A DNA stretch of 22,029 nucleotides from the NCBI GenBank assembly GCA_023411555.1, contig JAEYOQ010000044.1, positions 1 to 22,029 on the forward strand, written 5' to 3'. Under the pieces are notes generated by a model that saw only the letters and a list, made by a program, of their open reading frames with translations, had not been told where the DNA came from and did not search any database. Position 1 is the stretch's first letter, and each line of letters starts with the position of its first letter. A program made the translations under genes and the position numbers. The DNA comes from Bacillota bacterium. Lineage in GTDB: Bacteria; Bacillota; Clostridia; Lachnospirales; Lachnospiraceae. Shown piece by piece: positions 16,778 to 22,029 of the stretch.

Positions 16778-17440
16778 ATGACAATAGATAATGTACCCTT
16801 GGATTATCTTATTCCGAATATGTTATCGGCGACCGGAACAACTCTCAGTATTTTCTTTCTGACGATTTTATTTTCGGTACCGTTAGGCTTTTTGGTAGCT
16901 CTGGGCAGAAGATGTAGAATATGGATAATAAGCGTTCCGATACGAATCTACCAGCTGATTTTCCGGGGAACTCCCTTGATGCTCCAGTTGATTTTCTTTA
17001 TGTATGCTCCCTTTTACATATTTGGATACAATTACAAGGATCGTATGGTTGCCTGTATTCTAGCTTTTTCTATCAACTATGCAGCATATTTCGGAGAAAT
17101 CTTCCGAGGAGGAATTGCCGCAATTCCGAAGGGGCAGTATGAAGCAGCCCGGGTTCTTGGTTACACGAGGTTTCAAACCTTTATGAGAATCATTCTTCCG
17201 CAGGTTGTGAAGCATGTTATGCCAGCAACCGGTAATGAGCTGATGACCTTGGTAAAGGATACCTCCTTGGCTCAGGTTATTGCTGTGGTTGAACTGTTCC
17301 GTGTTGCAACGACCACCCAGTCAAAGTACTTTTCTACGGTTCCTATTATTATAGCAGCATTGTTCTATCTGCTTATGAATACGGTGGTAGAGGTGAGCTT
17401 TAAACTGTTAGAGAAGAAGCTTGACTATTATAAGAATTAA
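16778..17440 (+). CDS. Polar amino acid ABC transporter permease, HisM/GlnP family
   Basis: This 220-residue inner-membrane permease moves an amino acid delivered by a family-3 binding protein. The subfamily pattern is complete: 'SATGTTLSIFFLTILFSVPLG' near the start, 'RGTPLMLQLIFF' at 63, 'YFGEIFRGGIAAIPKGQYEAA' and the EAA loop EAARVLGYTRFQTFMRIILP from residue 122, then 'GNELMTLVKDTSLAQVIAV'. GGAGG (16768-16772) lies 5 bases before ATG 16778. Upstream TTG/ATG codons at 16763 and 16766 overlap that site and are rejected. The ATPase gene follows after 106 bases. No binding-protein gene is adjacent; the one at 249 is the obvious partner. Confidence 0.94.
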   Translation: MTIDNVPLDYLIPNMLSATGTTLSIFFLTILFSVPLGFLVALGRRCRIWIISVPIRIYQLIFRGTPLMLQLIFFMYAPFYIFGYNYKDRMVACILAFSINYAAYFGEIFRGGIAAIPKGQYEAARVLGYTRFQTFMRIILPQVVKHVMPATGNELMTLVKDTSLAQVIAVVELFRVATTTQSKYFSTVPIIIAALFYLLMNTVVEVSFKLLEKKLDYYKN

Positions 17441-17546
17441 TATGATCATCTTGTGAAGCTTCATTGACTTCACGATGGTTCATTCTGTTGAAATCCCGTT
17501 ATTGGGTGGCAACACATCATTGTTTACGGTTAGCAGGGAGGATATC

Positions 17547-18305
17547 ATGCTATTAGTTGCAGATAATATAGTGAAGAACTTTAATAAAACAGAGGTATTG
17601 AAGGGGATAAGCCTGGAGGTTGAGGAAGGTGAGGTAGTTGCTATCATTGGTCCCTCCGGCTCAGGAAAATCTACGTTGCTTCGTTGCTTAACTCAGCTAG
17701 AGAAAATAGATGAGGGAAGAATAGAGATAGGCGATAAGCTGATGGTGGATACAGAAGCAAAACTCGGCTATGCGGATGCGAAGACACTTCATGAAATAAT
17801 TCTTGAGGTTGGTCTGGTATTTCAGAATTTCAATCTGTTCCCACATTTTAGTGTGGCTCGTAATATTATTGATGCCCAGGTTAGGGTACTTGGGATCGAT
17901 AAAAAAGAAGCTACAGAGAAGGCGATGCTTCTTCTGGATAAGATGAATTTAAGGGATAAAGCCAATGCATATCCCTGTGAGTTGTCTGGAGGCCAGCAGC
18001 AGAGAATAGCAATTGCCAGAGCACTGGCTTTAAATCCTCGTATCCTATTCTTCGATGAACCGACTTCGGCCCTTGATCCGGAACTGACGGGAGAGATACT
18101 GAAGGTAATTCGGTCTTTGGCAGAAGAGAAGATGACTATGGTTATTGTCACCCATGAGATGGCCTTCGCCAGAGACGTGGCAGACCGTGTTATCTTTATG
18201 GATGAAGGAGTAATCATAGAACAGGGTACTCCTGAGGAGGTATTCTCAAAGACCTCAAATCAGAGAACCAAGGACTTTTTACAGCGATTTAATCAATTAG
18301 GGTGA
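17547..18305 (+). CDS. Polar amino acid ABC transporter ATP-binding protein, GlnQ/HisP family
   Basis: This 252-residue cytoplasmic ATPase powers the permease encoded just upstream. All ABC motifs are present: Walker A GPSGSGKST (35-43), Q-loop FQNFNLFPH (Gln93), signature LSGGQQQR (146-153), Walker B 'ILFFDEPTSALDP' (Asp170-Glu171) and the switch His203 in VTHEMAFARDVADRVIFMD. The start at 17547 has GGGAGG 8 bases upstream and matches the family N-terminus; the in-frame extension back to 17475 is not conserved in type. A small hairpin lies in the 106-base gap (17447-17477). After the stop, a weak AT-rich stem (CAGATA 18307 / TATCTG 18332) with TTATTTATTTTATT may serve as terminator. Confidence 0.95.
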   Translation: MLLVADNIVKNFNKTEVLKGISLEVEEGEVVAIIGPSGSGKSTLLRCLTQLEKIDEGRIEIGDKLMVDTEAKLGYADAKTLHEIILEVGLVFQNFNLFPHFSVARNIIDAQVRVLGIDKKEATEKAMLLLDKMNLRDKANAYPCELSGGQQQRIAIARALALNPRILFFDEPTSALDPELTGEILKVIRSLAEEKMTMVIVTHEMAFARDVADRVIFMDEGVIIEQGTPEEVFSKTSNQRTKDFLQRFNQLG

Positions 18306-18356
18306 CCAGATATCGCAACACATGATGATTTTATCTGAACTTATTTATTTTATTGC

Positions 18357-18385
18357 TTGCAATTATTGGATATGTCTGTTATAAT
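18357..18385 (+). promoter_or_regulatory. Sigma-A promoter of the rimP-nusA-infB operon
   Basis: TTGCAA (18357-18362), a 17-base spacer and TATAAT (18380-18385) form the promoter. It starts a leader of about 110 bases before rimP. Confidence 0.9.
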
Positions 18386-18417
18386 AACTATGGTGCAAAA
18401 TGATAAGACTATTTAAG

Positions 18418-18446
18418 GAGTGGACGAAAGTCCACTCTTATTCTTT
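18418..18446 (+). terminator. rimP leader hairpin, candidate NusA-responsive attenuator
   Basis: GAGTGGAC (18418-18425), a GAAA tetraloop and GTCCACTC (18430-18437) form a perfect 8-bp stem, followed by an interrupted T-rich tract (TTATTCTTT). It lies about 30 bases after the likely transcription start. In B. subtilis a NusA-dependent terminator in the leader of this same operon gives feedback on NusA. The imperfect T-tract here fits that type, but function is inferred. Confidence 0.65.
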
Positions 18447-18503
18447 GCTTACAAGCGTTGGCACTAATAAATATACAAAAATGTTAGGAAAGTAGGGATT
18501 TGA

Positions 18504-18971
18504 ATGGCAAAACATGAAGAATATGAGCGAAAGACAGAACAGTTACTGGAACCGATTTTAGAAGAGAATCATTTCGAATTGTATGATGTTGAATATGTAA
18601 AGGAAGGTGGTAACTGGTATTTAAGAGCTTATATTGACAAAGAGGCCGGTATCACGGTTGATGACTGTGTACTTGTTAGCAGGGCATTGAGTGATTTATT
18701 GGATCAACATGATTTTATCACAGATTCCTACGTATTAGAGGTAAGCTCTCCTGGACTTGGAAGACAGCTAAAGAAGGATAAACATTTTGAGAGAAGCCTT
18801 GGGGAAGAGGTTGAAGTTAAGCTCTACAAGGCGGTGAATAAGAAAAAAGAGTTTGTTGGATTGCTAAAGGCGTATGATTCAGCAACAATTACACTTGAGT
18901 TTGAGGATAACACGACAATGGAGATACCAAGAACGGATATTGCCATGGTACGGTTAACCTTTGATTTTTAG
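18504..18971 (+). CDS. rimP: Ribosome maturation factor RimP
   Basis: This 155-residue cytoplasmic protein is needed for 30S subunit maturation. The conserved block 'YVLEVSSPGLGRQLKKDKHF' lies in the middle of the chain. The N-terminal alpha/beta domain holds 'FELYDVEYVKEGGNWYLRAYID', and the C-terminal SH3-like barrel ends with the 'IPRTDIAMVRLTFDF' strand. Length and position as first gene before nusA are typical of Firmicutes. AGGGA lies about 5 bases before the ATG. Expression is probably governed by the leader hairpin upstream. Confidence 0.96.
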   Translation: MAKHEEYERKTEQLLEPILEENHFELYDVEYVKEGGNWYLRAYIDKEAGITVDDCVLVSRALSDLLDQHDFITDSYVLEVSSPGLGRQLKKDKHFERSLGEEVEVKLYKAVNKKKEFVGLLKAYDSATITLEFEDNTTMEIPRTDIAMVRLTFDF

Positions 18972-18996
18972 AGGTTAGTAAACCAATTTTATTTTA

Positions 18997-19152
18997 ATGC
19001 AGGAGGAAAATCCTCCTGCAGAAGCTACAGCAATTTTATATTTGATAAAGGGGGAAAATCCTCCTACAGAAGCTATGACAGTTCTATATTTGATAAAGGA
19101 GGAAAAATCCTCCTGCGGTAGCTACAACGTTTCTATATCTTATAAAGGAGGA
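18997..19152 (+). repeat. Tandem Shine-Dalgarno/anti-Shine-Dalgarno hairpin array before nusA
   Basis: Three units of 48-49 bases, plus the start of a fourth, fill the rimP-nusA gap. Each holds AGGAGGA (or AGGGGGA), a short A loop and TCCTCCT, forming hairpins at 18998-19020 (10-bp perfect stem), 19049-19065 (7 bp with one G-U) and 19097-19114 (7 bp). Each is followed by a related 30-base linker with AGCTA, CTATAT and GATAAAG-like parts. The fourth AGGAGGA (19146-19152) is the nusA ribosome binding site itself. It is free of a partner unless it pairs with TCCTCCT of an upstream unit, so alternative pairing could control nusA translation. Confidence 0.85.
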
Positions 19153-19164
19153 TTTGATAAAAAA

Positions 19165-20211
19165 ATGGATGCGAACAAGGAACTCATTGAAGCTTTAAAC
19201 CAGATTGAGAAGGAAAAGGATATCAGTAAAGATATTTTACTTGAGGCGTTAGAGAACTCATTGGTTGCAGCATGTAAGAATAACTATGGCAGAGCAGATA
19301 ATATTAAGGTTAATATCGATAGAATCACAGGTGAGGTAAATGTATTTGCTATGAAGGAAGTAGTGGAAGAGGTTACCGATCCTATTATGCAGATTAGCCT
19401 GGCTCAAGCCAAGATGAAGGATGCCAGAAAAGAACTCGGTGATGTTATGGCTATTGAGGTTACACCGAAGAATTTTGGTCGTATCGCTGCACAGAAGGCT
19501 AAGCAGGTAGTTGTTCAGAAAATCCGTGAGGAAGAAAGAAAGGTTCTGTTTACCCAGTATAGCGGGAAAGAGAAGGATATTGTAACTGGTATTGTGCAAC
19601 GTTATGTAGGAAATAATGTTAGTATTAATTTAGGTAAGGTGGACGCAATCCTGACAGAGAATGAACAGATCAGAGGTGAAGTATTCAAGCCCACCGATCG
19701 TATTAAACTATATGTACTGGAAGTAAAGGACACCACTAAGGGACCGAGAATAACTGTATCCAGAACCCATCCGGAGTTAGTAAAGCGCTTATTTGAGGCT
19801 GAGGTAACGGAGATTCAAGACGGAACCGTTGAAATCAAGAGCATTTCCAGAGAAGCAGGCTCCAGAACAAAGATGGCTGTATGGAGTAACAATCCGGATG
19901 TTGATGCTGTTGGTGCATGCGTCGGTATGAACGGTGCAAGAGTAAATGCCATCGTACACGAACTTCGTAATGAAAAGATAGATATTATTAACTGGAGCAA
20001 CGATCCTGCAAGACTCATCGAAAATGCACTAAGTCCGGCTAAGGTCGTATCCGTTACCGTTGATGAAGTTGAGAAGAGTGCCAGAGTAATCGTTCCTGAT
20101 TATCAATTATCCCTTGCCATCGGTAAGGAAGGTCAGAATGCCAGACTTGCGGCTAAGCTGACTGGATATAAGATTGATATCAAGAGCGAATCTCAAAGCA
20201 TGGGCTACTAA
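19165..20211 (+). CDS. nusA: Transcription termination/antitermination factor NusA
   Basis: This 348-residue RNA polymerase-associated factor controls pausing, termination and antitermination. Domains in order are the N-terminal RNAP-binding domain (about 1-130, 'MDANKELIEALNQIEKEKDI'), S1 (about 136-198, 'GIVQRYVGNNVSINLG'), KH1 (about 230-280, 'VGACVGMNGARV') and KH2 (about 295-345, 'LAIGKEGQNARLAAKLTGYK'). The size is typical of Firmicutes, which lack the C-terminal acidic repeats. The start ATG 19165 matches the family. The ribosome site AAAGGAGG (19144-19151) is unusually distant (13 bases) and is the last unit of the tandem hairpin array. The open frame continues upstream to 18997 through that array, but this extension has no ribosome site and is not NusA-like. 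Confidence 0.96.
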   Translation: MDANKELIEALNQIEKEKDISKDILLEALENSLVAACKNNYGRADNIKVNIDRITGEVNVFAMKEVVEEVTDPIMQISLAQAKMKDARKELGDVMAIEVTPKNFGRIAAQKAKQVVVQKIREEERKVLFTQYSGKEKDIVTGIVQRYVGNNVSINLGKVDAILTENEQIRGEVFKPTDRIKLYVLEVKDTTKGPRITVSRTHPELVKRLFEAEVTEIQDGTVEIKSISREAGSRTKMAVWSNNPDVDAVGACVGMNGARVNAIVHELRNEKIDIINWSNDPARLIENALSPAKVVSVTVDEVEKSARVIVPDYQLSLAIGKEGQNARLAAKLTGYKIDIKSESQSMGY

Positions 20212-20232
20212 AGGATTATTACTCAATCCTTG

Positions 20233-20312
20233 GTAAGAACATTTCATGAATTATGAAGGCGTTTTTCATGAGTATCCGCTCCAATGGAGTGTACCCCTTG
20301 TTCTTACTTTTT
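20233..20312 (+). promoter_or_regulatory. Structured nusA-ylxR intergenic element, three-way-junction/terminator-like
   Basis: GTAAGAACA (20233-20241) pairs with TGTTCTTAC (20299-20307), which is followed by TTTTT. Inside lie TCATGAA (20244-20250)/TTCATGA (20265-20271) and CTCC (20279-20282)/GGAG (20286-20289). The whole 75-base region can fold as a closed multibranch RNA ending in a U-tract. It may be an internal attenuator or an RNA-binding site; no known riboswitch class is recognised. Confidence 0.5.
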
Positions 20313-20335
20313 GATTTGATTTTAGGAGGATATTA

Positions 20336-20623
20336 ATGGCCAAGAAATTACCGTTAAGAATGTGTACCGGATGCGGTGAGATGAAGCCCAAAAAAGAATT
20401 GATCCGTGTCCTTAAGACTCCCGAGGACGAGATTGTAATCGACGCAACAGGTAAGAAGAATGGTCGAGGAGCATATGTATGCTGTTCTCTGGCCTGCCTG
20501 CAGAAAGCAATCAAAACAAAGGGTTTGGATCGTTCTCTAAAGGTTACCATTCCAGGGGAATTGATAGAAACATTAGAGAAGGAGATGATTTTGATTGAGT
20601 CCGGAAGAAAAGAAGGTATTTAA
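20336..20623 (+). CDS. rnpM: YlxR/RnpM family RNA-binding protein
   Basis: This 95-residue cytoplasmic protein has the family signature: MCTGC (Cys10, Cys13), the 'IVIDATGKKNGRGAYVC' loop (Gly43-Arg44-Gly45) and a third cysteine pair region (Cys49/Cys54). Family members bind RNA; the B. subtilis protein has been reported to bind RNase P RNA, hence the name RnpM. AGGAGG lies 6 bases before the ATG. The 3' end overlaps the next gene by 29 bases. Its place between nusA and infB is standard in Firmicutes. Confidence 0.95.
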   Translation: MAKKLPLRMCTGCGEMKPKKELIRVLKTPEDEIVIDATGKKNGRGAYVCCSLACLQKAIKTKGLDRSLKVTIPGELIETLEKEMILIESGRKEGI

Positions 20624-20918
20624 CCTGTTAGGAATTGCAACAAAATCAAGAAAGCTTGTAAGTGGCGAATTCTCTACTGAGAAGGCGGTGAAGGAACATA
20701 AAGCTGCACTTGTAATAGTAGCAGAGGATGCATCTGATAATACAAAGAAAATGTTTACCAACATGTGTACTTACTATAAAGTGCCAATATTCTTCTTTGG
20801 CATAAAGAATGACTTGGGTCATGCCATGGGTAAGGAGTTTCGCGCCTCCTTAGCTGTGCTTGACAAGGGCTTAGCAGAAGCAATTGACAGGCAGTTGAAA
20901 ATGTTACAGGAAAGATAG
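20595..20918 (+). CDS. ylxQ: YlxQ, L7Ae/L30e-family RNA-binding protein
   Basis: This 107-residue small protein of the ribosomal L7Ae family is expected to bind kink-turn RNA. The conserved core is 'LLGIATKSRKLVSGE', 'ALVIVAEDASDNTKKMF', 'YKVPIFFFGIKNDLGHAMGKE'. The only start that keeps the family N-terminus is TTG at 20595: the codon before it in frame is a stop, and AAGGAG (20579-20584) lies 10 bases upstream inside ylxR. The 29-base overlap with ylxR implies translational coupling. The stop codon overlaps the infB ribosome site. Confidence 0.92.
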   Translation: MSPEEKKVFNLLGIATKSRKLVSGEFSTEKAVKEHKAALVIVAEDASDNTKKMFTNMCTYYKVPIFFFGIKNDLGHAMGKEFRASLAVLDKGLAEAIDRQLKMLQER

Positions 20919-20930
20919 GAGGTAGTAAGT

Positions 20931-22029
20931 ATGGCGAAAATGAAGATATATGAGTTGAAAAATGAAATAAATGAGATCACCAAGGGTCACATAGAAAGCA
21001 AGGATATTCTTGATTATCTGGAGAATAGCTTTGGTGTGAAAAAATCACATAGCAGTAATCTGGAGGATAATGAGGTTCAGGTTGTAAAGAATCATTTTGT
21101 TCGCGCAGTGCAGGCTCAGGCGGCTAAACCGGCAAGTGCTTCTTCAAAGGCACGGTCTACGGCATCAGCAGGCGCTTCGAAAGCACAATCTGAACAGGCG
21201 GCTACTGGAGCTACGCAGGGACAGTCGACCTCCCGGGAGCAAGCGGCTCAGAGTCAGGCGCAGGCAGCTTCAGTAAACTCACGAGCGGCAACATCGGGAG
21301 AAAAACCAAGCGGGCAGCAGGGAATGACCAGATCGGTAGGGCAAGGACAGAAGCTCGATATTAGTCAACAACAAAATGAAATGCGTCAGGGTCAACCCAG
21401 TAAAATAGTAAGTGGGCAAAGACCCATACAGGATAAAGGTCATACCGATGTGCATACTCAGTCAGTATCAGCACAAACAGCTCAAACAGGGCAACAGGGA
21501 GTTAGACCGGCAGGAGGACAAAGTGGAATGAAGCAAGGACAGCAGGGATATCAGGGCCAGGGAAGTGCTGGTCAGCATGGCAACGCAAGCCAGGGATATC
21601 AAAGCTCTATGAACAAAGGCAGAACCGGTGATAATACACAGGGTCAAAGAGCAGCGCAAGGAGTAAATACACAGCAGGGTCAAAGACCGGCTGGTGATAA
21701 TGCACAGGGTTATCAAGGTCAGCAAACAGGCTACGGGCAGAGAACTCAAGGAAATGGCTATCAACGCCAGCAAGGTGGAGACGGTAATAGACCTCAGGGT
21801 GGTAACGGCTATCAACGCCAACAAGGTGGAGATGGAAATAGACCCCAGGGAAGTGGCTACCAAGGAAACAGACCCCAGGGAAGTGGCTATCAAGGAAACA
21901 GACCTCAGGGTGAAGGCTATCAAGGTCAGCAAGGTGGAGATGGAAATAGACCTCAGGGAAGTGGCTACCAACGCCAGCAAGGTGGAGATGGAAATAGACC
22001 TCAGGGAAGTGGCTACCAAGGTAATAGAC
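20931..22029 (+). CDS. infB: Translation initiation factor IF-2, N-terminal part (cut by window end)
   Basis: The first 366 codons are present, still open at the edge. Residues 1-52 are the IF2_N domain ('MKIYELKNEINEITKGHI', 'ESKDILDYLENSFGVKKSH'). After residue about 60 comes a disordered Gln/Gly/Ala/Ser-rich linker of at least 300 residues. From about residue 275 this becomes near-perfect short repeats built from GYQ, QQGGDGNRPQG and GYQGNRPQG. The GTPase domain must lie beyond the window. AGGAGG (20917-20922) lies 8 bases before the ATG and overlaps the ylxQ stop. The position after ylxQ and the N-terminal domain make the identity firm even without the G domain. Confidence 0.95.
   Translation, partial: MAKMKIYELKNEINEITKGHIESKDILDYLENSFGVKKSHSSNLEDNEVQVVKNHFVRAVQAQAAKPASASSKARSTASAGASKAQSEQAATGATQGQSTSREQAAQSQAQAASVNSRAATSGEKPSGQQGMTRSVGQGQKLDISQQQNEMRQGQPSKIVSGQRPIQDKGHTDVHTQSVSAQTAQTGQQGVRPAGGQSGMKQGQQGYQGQGSAGQHGNASQGYQSSMNKGRTGDNTQGQRAAQGVNTQQGQRPAGDNAQGYQGQQTGYGQRTQGNGYQRQQGGDGNRPQGGNGYQRQQGGDGNRPQGSGYQGNRPQGSGYQGNRPQGEGYQGQQGGDGNRPQGSGYQRQQGGDGNRPQGSGYQGNR
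21753..22029 (+). repeat. Coding tandem repeats in the infB linker
   Basis: Units of 17, 17, 10, 10, 16 and 16 codons and a partial one share the core GYQ...NRPQG. DNA copies such as ggaaatagacctcaggg recur with few changes, pointing to recent slippage or recombination rather than old divergence. The array runs off the window end. Confidence 0.85.

Noticed and set aside
18997..19152. CRISPR-like short array
   Set aside because: Units of 48-49 bases diverge along their whole length with no constant repeat plus variable spacer pattern; they are stacked ribosome-site hairpins.
18997..19164. N-terminal extension of NusA by 56 residues
   Set aside because: The upstream ATG has no ribosome site, the residues are a translated hairpin repeat, and NusA proteins begin at the MDANKEL-type start at 19165.
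21468..22019. Long minus-strand open frame (183 codons) opposite infB
   Set aside because: It is a shadow of the repetitive infB coding strand, with low-complexity Leu/Ser/Thr composition and no start context.

Overview
The window looks like chromosome of a low-GC, spore-former-type Firmicute, most likely a Lachnospiraceae/Lachnoclostridium-like Clostridium. Supporting signs are strong AGGAGG ribosome binding sites, textbook TTGACA/TATAAT promoters with 17-bp spacers, the Firmicute gene order rimP-nusA-ylxR-ylxQ-infB, lipoprotein-type ABC binding proteins, and an LplA/LplB/YtcP-type sugar importer. The assignment is by gene content only.

Layout. (1) 1-1111: a polar amino acid binding lipoprotein with its own promoter and a strong terminator. 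(2) 1300-14144: a glycan-use locus. An AraC-type operator-like element precedes a three-gene oligosaccharide ABC importer (two permeases and a large lipoprotein). After an internal hairpin come three cytoplasmic enzymes on the same strand: a CehA/McbA-like PHP metallohydrolase, an unassigned alpha/alpha-toroid plus beta-sandwich protein that resembles polysaccharide lyases, and a GH38 alpha-mannosidase. A convergent AraC regulator follows, then a divergent GH105-type unsaturated uronyl hydrolase. The AraC/GH105 intergenic region carries a second copy of the 55-bp element found before the importer. (3) 14153-14410: a 258-bp full-length palindromic foldback (MITE-like) element with flanking 7-bp direct repeats. 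(4) 14443-16563: a hairpin/tandem repeat, a consensus promoter and a zinc-ribbon, single-pass membrane protein with a large outer domain. (5) 16617-18305: the permease and ATPase of a polar amino acid transporter. Their promoter shares a 20-bp -10 region with the promoter of the binding protein at 249, so the two loci look like parts of one transporter now about 15 kb apart. (6) 18357-22029: the rimP-nusA-ylxR(rnpM)-ylxQ-infB operon, cut at the window end inside the Gln/Gly-rich N-terminal region of IF-2.

How the genes fit together (inference): the importer brings in oligosaccharides that contain an unsaturated uronic acid next to mannose. GH105 removes the uronate, GH38 then releases alpha-mannose, and the PHP and toroid enzymes do further unknown trimming. 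All these enzymes lack signal peptides, so processing is intracellular. The side chain of xanthan (Man-GlcA-Man) is one known glycan that needs this enzyme pair.

The most unusual non-coding signals are the tandem Shine-Dalgarno/anti-Shine-Dalgarno hairpin array before nusA, the duplicated AraC-type operator, the twin promoters of the split transporter, and the foldback element.
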